Assembly: GCF_910584465.1 (NCBI RefSeq)
Contig: NZ_CAJUBK010000058.1
Location: 1-12,994 of the forward strand
DNA length: 12,994 bases
DNA from: an uncultured Oscillibacter sp.
GTDB taxonomy: Bacteria > Bacillota > Clostridia > Oscillospirales > Oscillospiraceae
Direction: 5' to 3'
Part shown: one piece after another, positions 1-6,266 of the stretch
How positions within the stretch are numbered: position 1 is the stretch's first letter
Layout of the letters: each line of letters begins with the position of its first letter
Position numbers and translations under genes: made by a program
The notes under the pieces: generated by a model
Told to the model about the DNA's origin: nothing
Database searches by the model: none
What the model saw: only the letters and a program-made list of their open reading frames with translations

Positions 1-835
1 GTACAACGGCGGCATGGAGCACACCACCCTCCACCTGCTCTACTCCCGGTTCTGGCACAAGTTCCTCTATGACATCGGCGTGGTGCCCACCAAGGAGCCC
101 TACGCCAAGCGCACCAGCCACGGCATGATCCTGGGCGAGGGCGGCGAGAAGATGTCCAAGTCCCGGGGCAACGTGGTGAACCCCAACGACATCGTGGCCC
201 AGTACGGCGCGGACACCATGCGCCTCTATATCATGTTCGTGGGCGACTTCGAGCAGGCGGCCATCTGGTCCACCGAGGCCGTGAAGGGCTCCAAGCGCTT
301 CTTGGACCGCGTGTGGAACCTGGCGGAGAACGCCAAGGACGACCCGGCCCCCAGCGCCGCCAACGAGGCCGTCCTCCACCGGACCATCAAGAAGGTCACG
401 GGGGACATCGACGGGCTGAAGATGAACACGGCCATCGCGGCCATGATGACGGCCGTGAACGAGATGACCGCCAACGGCGTGACCAAGGGGGACATGAAGC
501 CCCTGATCCAGCTGCTCTGCCCCTTCGCCCCCCACATCGCCGAGGAGCTGTGGGAGAAGTTCGGCTTCGCCGCCGAGACGGGGAAGATGTGCTGCCAGAG
601 CGAGTGGCCCGCCTACGACGAGAGCAAGACCGTGGCCTCCGAGGTGGGGTTCGCCGTCCAGGTCAACGGCAAGCTGAAGGGCACCGTCACCATGCCCGCG
701 GGCAGTGAGGAGCAGGCCGTCGCCGAAGCGGCCATGGCGGTGGAGAAGGTGCAGAAGGCCATGGCGGGGATGAAGGTGGTGAAGACCATCTTCGTCAAGG
801 ACCGGCTGGTGAACCTGATCGTGAAGCCCCAGTGA
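1..835 (+). CDS. leuS: Leucyl-tRNA synthetase, C-terminal part (5' end outside window)
   Basis: Class I aminoacyl-tRNA synthetase that charges tRNA-Leu in the cytoplasm. The reading frame is open from base 2 (Tyr-Asn-Gly-Gly before the first Met), so the gene begins upstream and only the last 277 residues or so are here. Visible landmarks are the GGMEH...HLLYSRFWHKF segment of the catalytic core, the KMSKS signature inside GEGGEKMSKSRGN (about residues 45-57 of the fragment), the helical anticodon-binding domain (WSTEAVKGSKRFLDRVWNL onward), and the small C-terminal domain (VQVNGKLKGTV ... VKDRLVNLIV) typical of bacterial LeuRS. The CP1 editing domain would lie upstream and cannot be judged. 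The stop at 833-835 is followed by a strong terminator, so this is the last gene of its transcript. Identification is firm. Confidence 0.96.
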   Translation, partial: YNGGMEHTTLHLLYSRFWHKFLYDIGVVPTKEPYAKRTSHGMILGEGGEKMSKSRGNVVNPNDIVAQYGADTMRLYIMFVGDFEQAAIWSTEAVKGSKRFLDRVWNLAENAKDDPAPSAANEAVLHRTIKKVTGDIDGLKMNTAIAAMMTAVNEMTANGVTKGDMKPLIQLLCPFAPHIAEELWEKFGFAAETGKMCCQSEWPAYDESKTVASEVGFAVQVNGKLKGTVTMPAGSEEQAVAEAAMAVEKVQKAMAGMKVVKTIFVKDRLVNLIVKPQ

Positions 836-953
836 GAGGAGGAGGCCGCGCCCGGCGCCTCCGGCGGCGCTCCCTTTTCCAGGGGAGGGGCCGGAGGCCG
901 GGGGACTCCCCCCGGCGCGGCTCACGGCACGCAGGCACGAGAGGGGATATGTC

Positions 954-990
954 AAGGGGGATCTCACCGTTTGGGTGAGATCCCCCTTTT
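954..990 (+). terminator. Intrinsic terminator downstream of leuS
   Basis: A perfect 15-bp stem (954-968 with 974-988; core GGGGGATCTCACC) has a 5-nt loop and ends in TTTT (987-990), as expected for Rho-independent termination of leuS. A second GC-rich stem lies just upstream: 858-865 pairs with 890-897, extended by 851-855 with 898-902. It has no U-tract. Read on the minus strand, the 954-990 stem has only a short T-run, so it would be a weaker terminator for the convergent RNHCP gene. Confidence 0.9.
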
Positions 991-1045
991 GGGTCTGGAG
1001 ATATCGATGGGGCGGCGTATCATGCCGTATCGTCGCCGGGCCGCT

Positions 1046-1474
1046 TCACCGCCCGCACGTCCCTTCCCCGCCCATCCGCCGGACCATCTCCTCGATCCGC
1101 TCTAAAGGGAACGGCGGCGAGGCGACAGGCTTCATCGCGAGGGACATCAGCTTCATGGGATCGTCGTCCGCGGCGATGCGGTTCGAGCGCAATGCTCCGC
1201 AGATCTTGCAGCGGTGGATGATGGCCCACTCGCCGCCCTTGCGTACCCAGACGGCGATCGGCTCCATGGTGCCGCCGCAGCCGGCTTCCCGGTCGCCCGG
1301 CTCGATGTCCAGATGCCGGCTGGAGAGGCAGTATGGGCAGTGGTTCCGGTGTGCGCTCCCTGCGCCGGAGGCCGCGACGGGCCTCCCGCAGACTTTGCAG
1401 ACGAACGTATGGCGGCATGGATGTGTTTCATGAGGACTTTTTTCAAAAGATCGTTCCTTGTTTTCCCGGTCCAA
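1046..1474 (-). CDS. RNHCP domain-containing zinc-knuckle protein
   Basis: A 142-residue soluble protein matching the RNHCP family, named for its Arg-Asn-His-Cys-Pro motif. Visible: CxxC at residues 26-29 (CKVC), RNHCPYC at 43-49, CGG at 66-68, WVRKGGEWAIIHRC at 76-89 leading into CKIC at 89-92, and SNRIAADDDP at 97-106. The paired Cys motifs imply zinc binding. The family has no established biochemical role that I know of. The start is TTG at 1474: an in-frame TGA lies three codons upstream, and AGGAGG sits 10 nt before the TTG, so no longer start is possible and no nearby ATG fits. It follows the nfeD-SPFH pair in the same direction with no U-tailed terminator between, so it may be co-transcribed. 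The leader contains a stem-loop (1508-1543) and possible micro-ORFs. Confidence 0.85.
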   Translation of the reverse strand: MDRENKERSFEKSPHETHPCRHTFVCKVCGRPVAASGAGSAHRNHCPYCLSSRHLDIEPGDREAGCGGTMEPIAVWVRKGGEWAIIHRCKICGALRSNRIAADDDPMKLMSLAMKPVASPPFPLERIEEMVRRMGGEGTCGR

Positions 1475-1499
1475 AGGGATCAGCCTCCTAAAAGTAAGA

Positions 1500-1547
1500 T
1501 CATACTTCCGGGAGGTCCGTCGGGGATGTGGCAGACCTCCCGGTCAT
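1500..1547 (-). CDS. Possible 15-codon micro-ORF overlapping the previous micro-ORF
   Basis: The ATG at 1547 overlaps the TGA of the 12-codon ORF (ATGA), giving 15 codons that end at 1500 just before the RNHCP ribosome binding site. It spans the whole stem-loop at 1508-1543. It would depend on translational coupling, as no separate good ribosome binding site is visible. No known peptide is recognised and chance is a serious alternative. Confidence 0.12.
   Translation of the reverse strand: MTGRSATSPTDLPEV
1508..1543 (-). promoter_or_regulatory. Leader stem-loop upstream of the RNHCP gene
   Basis: A perfect 10-bp inverted repeat (GACCTCCCGG at 1534-1543 and CCGGGAGGTC at 1508-1517 on the plus strand) with a 16-nt loop. 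In the minus-strand transcript the proximal arm contains GGGAGG and the distal arm CCUCC. The distal arm could instead pair, over 5 bp, with the GGAGG of the RNHCP ribosome binding site about 20 nt further on. No U-tract follows directly, so translational control or RNA protection is more plausible than termination. Function is inferred. Confidence 0.4.
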
Positions 1548-1582
1548 GCCGCACTCTCCTGCGTGTGAACAGCTATTTTCAT
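1544..1582 (-). CDS. Possible 12-codon leader micro-ORF before RNHCP gene
   Basis: ATG at 1582 followed by 12 sense codons (MKIAVHTQESAA) and TGA. It is preceded by a good ribosome binding site (AAAAGGAG, 1591-1598) at 8-nt spacing. It sits 66 nt after the SPFH stop and ends exactly where the 10-bp stem-loop begins. The position resembles a leader peptide. Equally it could be a chance ORF or the remnant of a decayed gene. No homology is recognised. Confidence 0.25.
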   Translation of the reverse strand: MKIAVHTQESAA

Positions 1583-1648
1583 AAGACGATCTCCTTTTCG
1601 CCGCGGATCTGTGGCCGGGCCTGACGGCCGCGGCGGTGCCGCAGGGAT

Positions 1649-2590
1649 CTACTTCTTGGGCTCCTCGCTCTCGAACATCGCCTTGGCGCCGGCGGCGAGG
1701 CCCGCCAGGCCCTGGATCTCGCTGGGGATGATGATCTTCGTCGCCTTGCCGTCGGCGATCTTCTGCATGGCCTCCAGGGCCTTCAGCTTCACCACCTGGT
1801 CGTTGGGCGCGGCGGCGTTCAGCAGGCGCAGGGACTCCGCCAGGGCGGTCTGCACCCGCGTGATGGCCTCGGCCTCGGCCTCGGCGGCCATGATGCGGGC
1901 CTGCTTCGCGCCCTCCGCCTGGAGGATGGCGGCCTCCTTGGCGGCGGTGGCCCGGAGGACGGCGGCCTGCTTCTCACCTTCGGCGACCAGGACCTGGGAT
2001 TCCTTCTGGCCCTTGGCCTGGAGGACGGACTCCCGGCGCTCCCGCTCGGCCTTCATCTGCTTCTCCATGGCGCTTTGGATGTCCTTGGGGGGGATGATGT
2101 TCTTCAGCTCCACCCGGTTGACCTTGATGCCCCAGGGGTCCGTGGCCTCGTCCAGGATGGAGCGCATCCGGGAATTGATGATGTCCCGGCTGGTGAGGGA
2201 CTGCTCCAGGTCCATGTCGCCGATGATGTTGCGCAGGGTGGTGGCGGTCAGGTTCTCGATGGCGTTCATGGGGTGCTCCACGCCGTAGGTGTAGAGCTTG
2301 GGATCCGTGATCTGGAAATAGATGACGGTGTCGATCTGCATGGTGACGTTGTCCTTGGTGATGACGGGCTGGGGCGGGAAGTCCGCCACCTGCTCCTTCA
2401 GGGACACCTTCTTGGCGATCTGCATGAGGAAGGGGATCTTGACGTGGGGGCCCTGGTTCCAGACCGTGTAGAAGCGGCCCAGACGGGTCACGACGTAGGC
2501 CCGGGACTGCTGGACGATATGGACGTTGGAGACGATCAGGACGACCAGCAGGATGATGACGAGAGCGATCGGGATCCACCAAAGATTCAT
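1649..2590 (-). CDS. SPFH/Band 7 (stomatin/QmcA-like) membrane-anchored protein
   Basis: A 313-residue member of the stomatin/prohibitin/flotillin superfamily. These form large membrane-bound oligomeric cages that organise membrane microdomains and often control a membrane protease. Visible: one N-terminal membrane segment (about residues 4-22), the SPFH domain (about 23-190, including QQSRAYVVTRLGRF, KDNVTMQIDTVIYFQI and WGIKVNRVELKNIIPP), then a long Ala/Glu/Lys-rich coiled coil (about 190-265) and a short C-terminal tail. Length is normal for bacterial stomatin homologues. The ATG at 2590 overlaps the TGA of nfeD (ATGA), indicating translational coupling. The pairing is the classic NfeD-stomatin operon arrangement. 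No clear terminator follows, so transcription may continue into the RNHCP gene. Confidence 0.93.
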   Translation of the reverse strand: MNLWWIPIALVIILLVVLIVSNVHIVQQSRAYVVTRLGRFYTVWNQGPHVKIPFLMQIAKKVSLKEQVADFPPQPVITKDNVTMQIDTVIYFQITDPKLYTYGVEHPMNAIENLTATTLRNIIGDMDLEQSLTSRDIINSRMRSILDEATDPWGIKVNRVELKNIIPPKDIQSAMEKQMKAERERRESVLQAKGQKESQVLVAEGEKQAAVLRATAAKEAAILQAEGAKQARIMAAEAEAEAITRVQTALAESLRLLNAAAPNDQVVKLKALEAMQKIADGKATKIIIPSEIQGLAGLAAGAKAMFESEEPKK

Positions 2591-3060
2591 TTCACTACCT
2601 CCACTTTCTCAGAGAATTGGACCAGGAGCTTGACGCCCTCGATCTTTTGGACTTTCACCTGGGTCCCGACGGGGATGACGGAGCCGTCGGCGCTGCGGGC
2701 GGTCCAGGTCTTGCCGTCCACGTAGACGGCCCCGGAAGAGCGCGCGTTGTCCACGGGCTCGGTGACCTTGGCGACCATGCCCAGGACACGGTCCAGGTTC
2801 GTGGCGACGTTGGGCTGGCCGGTCATGAAGCGCCGCACGAAGGGCCGGCTGAGGGCCAGCGCGGCGGCGGAGACGACGGCGAAGACCAGGAGCTGCGTGC
2901 CTCCGGGGGAGATGCCGGGCAGGGACCAGCCGGACATGCAGGTGAAGAGGGCCGCCAGGGACCCGGCGACGAACCAGATGGAGACCATGCCCTCGGTGAG
3001 GAGCTCGACGACGCCGAAGAGGACGATGGCCCCCAGCCAGGACCAGGTCAGGATGTTCAT
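2587..3060 (-). CDS. nfeD: NfeD family membrane protein (short form, OB-fold)
   Basis: A 157-residue partner of the SPFH protein. The N-terminal half has three hydrophobic segments (about residues 8-28, 29-48 and 56-72). The C-terminal half (about 85-157) is a soluble beta-rich domain (GMVAKVTEPVDNARSSGAVYVDGKTW ... VGTQVKVQKIEGVKLLVQ) characteristic of the NfeD OB-fold. There is no ClpP-like protease domain, so this is the short class rather than the long protease-fused class. The start is ATG at 3060, chosen because AAAGGAGG lies 7 nt upstream; the frame extends further 5' but that stretch covers the promoter and reads like non-coding sequence. It is the first gene of the operon and its stop overlaps the SPFH start. 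It probably assists SPFH assembly or microdomain function (inference from the family). Confidence 0.88.
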   Translation of the reverse strand: MNILTWSWLGAIVLFGVVELLTEGMVSIWFVAGSLAALFTCMSGWSLPGISPGGTQLLVFAVVSAAALALSRPFVRRFMTGQPNVATNLDRVLGMVAKVTEPVDNARSSGAVYVDGKTWTARSADGSVIPVGTQVKVQKIEGVKLLVQFSEKVEVVK

Positions 3061-3102
3061 AGGGACGCCTCCTTTCAAAAACGGCTTTTGTCCTTTTCCT
3101 AC

Positions 3103-3111
3103 AGTATAGCA
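3103..3111 (-). promoter_or_regulatory. Extended -10 promoter of nfeD operon
   Basis: On the minus strand TGCTATACT forms an extended -10 element (TG-n-TATACT) about 43 nt before the nfeD ATG. No convincing -35 is found 16-18 nt upstream, consistent with an extended -10 promoter. The same TGCTATACTGT string appears in the divergent methyltransferase promoter. Confidence 0.55.
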
Positions 3112-3173
3112 TATGCGGGCCGGGGATAGTGTTTCAGTTTGGTAACAAATCAAATCATGCGCCGCATGGCCGG

Positions 3174-3193
3174 GTGCCCGGCCCCGCGGGCAC
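3174..3193. promoter_or_regulatory. Dyad between the two divergent promoters
   Basis: Arms GTGCCCG (3174-3180) and CGGGCAC (3187-3193) have a 6-nt centre. An overlapping dyad, GGCCGGG/CCCGGCC, lies at 3168-3183. They sit between the nfeD and methyltransferase promoters, where a shared operator would be expected. GC-rich dyads arise easily in this genome, so functional meaning is uncertain. Confidence 0.25.
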
Positions 3194-3212
3194 ATGTCCG
3201 GGCGGAGGGGGC

Positions 3213-3241
3213 TTGAAGATCCGGCCGGGACCTGCTATACT
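3213..3241 (+). promoter_or_regulatory. Promoter of the THUMP methyltransferase gene
   Basis: TTGAAG (-35, 3213-3218), a 17-bp spacer, then TATACT (-10, 3236-3241) preceded by TG in extended -10 position. Transcription would start near 3248, giving a 5' leader of about 40 nt with an AAGGAGG ribosome binding site. Confidence 0.7.
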
Positions 3242-3287
3242 GTCCCTGCGGCCCCGCCGGAGGGGCCGGAAGAAGGAGGCGGACCAC

Positions 3288-4400
3288 TTGACCTTGACCA
3301 TCCCCTGCCTTTTCGGATTGGAGAGCCTCGTCGCCGACGAGCTGAGACGCCTCGGCCTCGCGGGCGTCCGGGCCGAGAACGGCCGCGTCCACTGCGACGG
3401 GACGCTGGCGGACATCCCCCGCCTGAACATCGGCCTGCGCTGCGGCGCGCGGGTGCTGATGGAGCTGGGCTCCTTCCCCGCCCCGGATTTCGAGGCGCTG
3501 TTCCAGGGCGTGCTGGCCCTGCCGTGGGAGGAGCTCATCCCCAAAGAGGGCGAGTTCCCCGTCAAGGGCTATTCCCTGGGGTCCGCGCTCCACTCCGTCC
3601 CGGCCTGTCAGGCCGTGGTGAAGAAGGCGGCGGCGCGGCGCCTGGGGGACGCCTACGGCTGCGAGACCCTGCCGGAGACCGGGGAGCGCTATCAGATCCA
3701 GTTCGCCATCATCAAGGACCGGGCATCGTTGTACCTGGACACCTCCGGCGAGGGGCTGTACAAGCGGGGATACCGGGCCCGGAACATGGGCGCGCCCCTG
3801 CGGGAGACCCTGGCGGCGGCGCTGGTGGCCCTCTCCCGCTACCGGGGGAAGGATCCCTTCTGCGACCCCTTCTGCGGCAGCGGCACCATCCCCATCGAGG
3901 CGGCGCTGATCGCCAAGAACCGTGCCCCCGGCCTGGACCGGCGCTTCGCCGCCCAGCGGTGGCGGTGCGTGGAGCCCAAGCTCTGGCTGGACGCCGCCGA
4001 CGAGGCCATGGACAGGGAGTTCCACGGCAGCTATGACATCTGGGGCGGGGACATCGACCCGGCGGCGGTGGAGCTGGCCCGGCACAACGCGGAGCTGGCC
4101 GGGGTGGGGGACTGCGTGCGGTTCGAACAGGCGGACGCGGGGGCGTTCCGCCGGGACAGTGAGTACGGCCAGCTGGTGACGAACCCGCCCTATGGCGAGC
4201 GGCTGCTGGAGGCGCGGGAGGCGGCGGAGCTGTACCGCCGCTTCGGCAAGGCGCTGGAGGAGGGGCTGCCGCCCAAATGGCGGGTGGTGGTGCTGAGCTC
4301 GCATACGGAGTTCGAGCAGTGCTTCGGCCGTCCGGCGGACAAGAAGCGGAAGCTGTACAATGGGATGCTGCGGTGCGACGCGTTCCTGTATGGCCGATAA
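3288..4400 (+). CDS. THUMP-domain class I RNA methyltransferase (RlmL N-terminal-half/YpsC-like)
   Basis: A 370-residue SAM-dependent N2-guanine RNA methyltransferase of the family that includes B. subtilis YpsC and the N-terminal half of E. coli RlmL, which methylates G2445 of 23S rRNA. The N-terminal region (about residues 1-160) is a ferredoxin-like/THUMP RNA-binding module. The catalytic Rossmann domain has DPFCGSGT (193-200, SAM motif I), GGDIDPAAVELARHNAELAG (253-272, acidic motif II region) and NPPYGERL (299-306, motif IV, typical of exocyclic amino methylation). The start is TTG at 3288 because AAGGAGG lies 8 nt upstream and the promoter at 3213-3241 rules out the longer in-frame extension. 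Exact target nucleotide is inferred from the family. It is transcribed alone and ends in a modest hairpin at 4405-4426. Confidence 0.9.
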   Translation: MTLTIPCLFGLESLVADELRRLGLAGVRAENGRVHCDGTLADIPRLNIGLRCGARVLMELGSFPAPDFEALFQGVLALPWEELIPKEGEFPVKGYSLGSALHSVPACQAVVKKAAARRLGDAYGCETLPETGERYQIQFAIIKDRASLYLDTSGEGLYKRGYRARNMGAPLRETLAAALVALSRYRGKDPFCDPFCGSGTIPIEAALIAKNRAPGLDRRFAAQRWRCVEPKLWLDAADEAMDREFHGSYDIWGGDIDPAAVELARHNAELAGVGDCVRFEQADAGAFRRDSEYGQLVTNPPYGERLLEAREAAELYRRFGKALEEGLPPKWRVVVLSSHTEFEQCFGRPADKKRKLYNGMLRCDAFLYGR

Positions 4401-4404
4401 AAAA

Positions 4405-4426
4405 GGGGCCGGGAGCCCCCGGTCCC
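4405..4426 (+). terminator. Probable terminator of the methyltransferase gene
   Basis: A 9-bp stem including one G-U pair (GGGGCCGGG, 4405-4413, with CCCGGTCCC, 4418-4426), 4-nt loop, followed only by TCTT. The weak U-tract makes efficiency doubtful. The -35 box of the tRNA promoter (TTGCAT, 4429-4434) begins 3 nt after the stem. Confidence 0.5.
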
Positions 4427-4428
4427 TC

Positions 4429-4457
4429 TTGCATCTGGGAGGAAAGTGTGGCATAAT
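4429..4457 (+). promoter_or_regulatory. Promoter of tRNA-Ser(CGA)
   Basis: TTGCAT (4429-4434), a 17-bp spacer and CATAAT (4452-4457). Predicted start is near 4464, about 9 nt before the mature tRNA 5' end, so a very short 5' leader would be removed by RNase P. Confidence 0.65.
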
Positions 4458-4472
4458 AAGAGGACCATCCAT

Positions 4473-4561
4473 GCAGCGGTATCGAAGTGGTCATAACGGG
4501 GCTGACTCGAAATCAGTTTGAGAGAGATCTCACGAGGGTTCGAATCCCTCCCGCTGCGCCA
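4473..4561 (+). tRNA. tRNA-Ser, anticodon CGA (reads UCG)
   Basis: The cloverleaf can be drawn by eye. The acceptor stem pairs GCAGCGG (4473-4479) with CCGCTGC (4551-4557), followed by discriminator G (4558) and encoded CCA (4559-4561). The D-arm contains AGTGGTCATAA. The anticodon stem GCTGA/TCAGT (one G-U) encloses CTCGAAA, giving anticodon CGA at 4508-4510. There is a long class II variable arm (GAGA/TCTC stem), and the T-arm is GAGGG-TTCGAAT-CCCTC. The long variable arm and anticodon both agree with serine. Own promoter upstream and strong terminator downstream make it a single-gene transcript. Confidence 0.95.
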
Positions 4562-4566
4562 AAAAA

Positions 4567-4597
4567 GGGAGGCACGCAACGCGTGCCTCCCTTTTTT
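4567..4597 (+). terminator. Terminator of tRNA-Ser
   Basis: A perfect 11-bp stem (GGGAGGCACGC, 4567-4577, with 4581-4591), 3-nt loop, and T6 (4592-4597). A6 precedes the stem, so on the minus strand it also has a T-run and can terminate the convergent glucosyltransferase transcript. Confidence 0.95.
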
Positions 4598-4691
4598 GGC
4601 GCCCAGCCTTTTGCCTGCGGGCTCCCGCATCGTCTGCCTGGCACCTCTGCTCCCCTGTTCGGCGGGCGGACGGCTCCTCGGGAAGGGCGCG

Positions 4692-6266
4692 TCACGGGCC
4701 CGGCTCGTTCAGCTTCACGACCACCGTGCCGTCCACCACCTGGATGCTGCCCGCCTCCGGGTACAGCGGCATGTCCCGCACACTGGGGAGCCGGGCCAGG
4801 GCCTTGGCCTGTTCGCTGCGGCCGAGGTGGACCTCTCCGGTGAAACCCAGGTAGCGGCGCAGGAACCAGCCGTAGGTATAGGTGATGCGCAGCCCGCTGA
4901 GATCGAAGACGCCGCCGATCTGGACACGGTCCAATTCCGGCGTGGGAGAGAGCGCCGCTTCCCTGGTCGTGCTGCCCAGCAGCACCACCGGCATCCCCTG
5001 GCGGTAGCCCTCGCAGGACTCGATCTTATCCAGCAGCCGGGTGGAGTAGGACGTGCACTGCCGCAGGCCGAGATCCATCTTCAGGTACGCGGAATTGGCG
5101 GTCACGGCATAGGAATAGGCGGTCAGCGTCATCGTCACGAGGACGACCCATCTCGCCGCCGTTTGGACCGACTGCGCCGAGGTCCCCGGCAGACAGCGCT
5201 CCGCGTATTCCGTCAGGGCGATGGGCGCGATGAGGATATAGCAGAGCCCGTAGATCATCAGCACGTGGATGTTCCCGCCCGGGACCATGACGTAGATCAG
5301 GTCCCCGGCCAGAGGGTACGCCAGCGCCAGCAGCAGCGCCAGCGCCGTCCGGGCCGGGCCCAGCCGCCGCTCCCGGAGCACCAGCCGCCCCAGCGCCGCG
5401 CAGCACAGGGCGCTCAGGACGAAGGCCCAGGGCAGGAAGCCGAAATGGAAATGGTCCTTATCCAGGAGGAAGACGCTGGCGTATTTCCAATAGCTCTGGA
5501 GGACCAGCCGGGGGATCTCCCGCAGGGAGAGCTCCCCCATGCTGGAGATCCCCATATAGTCCACCAGGGGGGCCCGCAGGGTCGTGAGGCGGACGGCCAG
5601 CAGATAGACCGCCATGGCCGCCGCCAGGACCGCCAGCAGCCGGAGCCCCCGGCGGATCAGGTCCCCGAACGTACGCTCCCCGTCCAGCGTCTCCAGCAGC
5701 AGCGCGCCCACCATCAGGACCGCCGCGACCTCGAAATAGCTCTGATAGACGCCCATCGAGAGGACGATGGCCGCGGCGCCCAGGACCGTCCCCCGGCGGC
5801 ACCGCACGGCCAGGTAAGCGCCGGCGGACGCCAGCATCAGGCTGAAGAAATAGGGGGCGGACGTGAACATATAGGCGAAGGTCCCGGTCACGGTGGGGAA
5901 CGAGACCATGACCGCCGCCGTCACGACGCAGGCCAGCGGGCGGCGGATCCGGAACAGGGACACGGTGAAGCACACGGTCCCCGCCAGGGACAGCAGGGAC
6001 AGCAGCCCCAGGAGCCAGGGGGTGCTGAAGGGCCCGTCCAGGGCCGCGAGGACGGGGAGCAGCCAGCGGCCGGACGCCGTGCCGTAATCCATGGAAAAAA
6101 GATGGGAGATGTCGTCGTGGTTCGGCAGCTTATTGGCGAACATGTAGAGGTGCACCGCCAGGCCCAGGAGCACGGAGGCAGAGAACGTCAGCCGGATCTC
6201 CCTGGGGACACGGTCCCACAGCTCCTTCGCCAGCGCGTCCGGCGATCTCAGTGCGGAGCCCATCAT
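4692..6266 (-). CDS. GtrII-like glucosyltransferase domain integral membrane protein
   Basis: A 524-residue polytopic membrane protein resembling the glucosyltransferase GtrII family, which transfers a sugar from a polyprenyl-phosphate donor to a cell-envelope glycan on the outer face of the membrane. Visible: a first membrane segment at about residues 26-45, then the extracytoplasmic acidic pair in LPNHDDISH (D51, D52), GRWLLP (66-71), many further hydrophobic helices to about residue 400 including the SMGVYQSYFE segment, and a C-terminal soluble domain (about 410-524). The start is the first ATG of ATGATG at 6266, preceded by GGAGGGAGG and overlapping the TGA of the upstream glycosyltransferase (ATGA). 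The longer in-frame extension lies within that gene and is rejected. Tight coupling with the GtrB-like gene supports the role. The acceptor glycan is unknown. Confidence 0.82.
   Translation of the reverse strand: MMGSALRSPDALAKELWDRVPREIRLTFSASVLLGLAVHLYMFANKLPNHDDISHLFSMDYGTASGRWLLPVLAALDGPFSTPWLLGLLSLLSLAGTVCFTVSLFRIRRPLACVVTAAVMVSFPTVTGTFAYMFTSAPYFFSLMLASAGAYLAVRCRRGTVLGAAAIVLSMGVYQSYFEVAAVLMVGALLLETLDGERTFGDLIRRGLRLLAVLAAAMAVYLLAVRLTTLRAPLVDYMGISSMGELSLREIPRLVLQSYWKYASVFLLDKDHFHFGFLPWAFVLSALCCAALGRLVLRERRLGPARTALALLLALAYPLAGDLIYVMVPGGNIHVLMIYGLCYILIAPIALTEYAERCLPGTSAQSVQTAARWVVLVTMTLTAYSYAVTANSAYLKMDLGLRQCTSYSTRLLDKIESCEGYRQGMPVVLLGSTTREAALSPTPELDRVQIGGVFDLSGLRITYTYGWFLRRYLGFTGEVHLGRSEQAKALARLPSVRDMPLYPEAGSIQVVDGTVVVKLNEPGP

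Noticed and set aside
3061..3195. In-frame 45-codon extension of nfeD
   Set aside because: It contains the promoter and low-quality sequence. The ATG at 3060 has AAAGGAGG and matches the expected NfeD N-terminus.
3129..3287. In-frame 53-codon extension of the methyltransferase
   Set aside because: It runs through both divergent promoters and the -35/-10 of its own gene. The TTG at 3288 has a perfectly spaced AAGGAGG.
3150..4472. 440-codon open frame antisense to the methyltransferase
   Set aside because: Shadow frame caused by high GC. The sense frame has all catalytic motifs, and the antisense translation is repetitive Arg/Gln/Gly/Pro.
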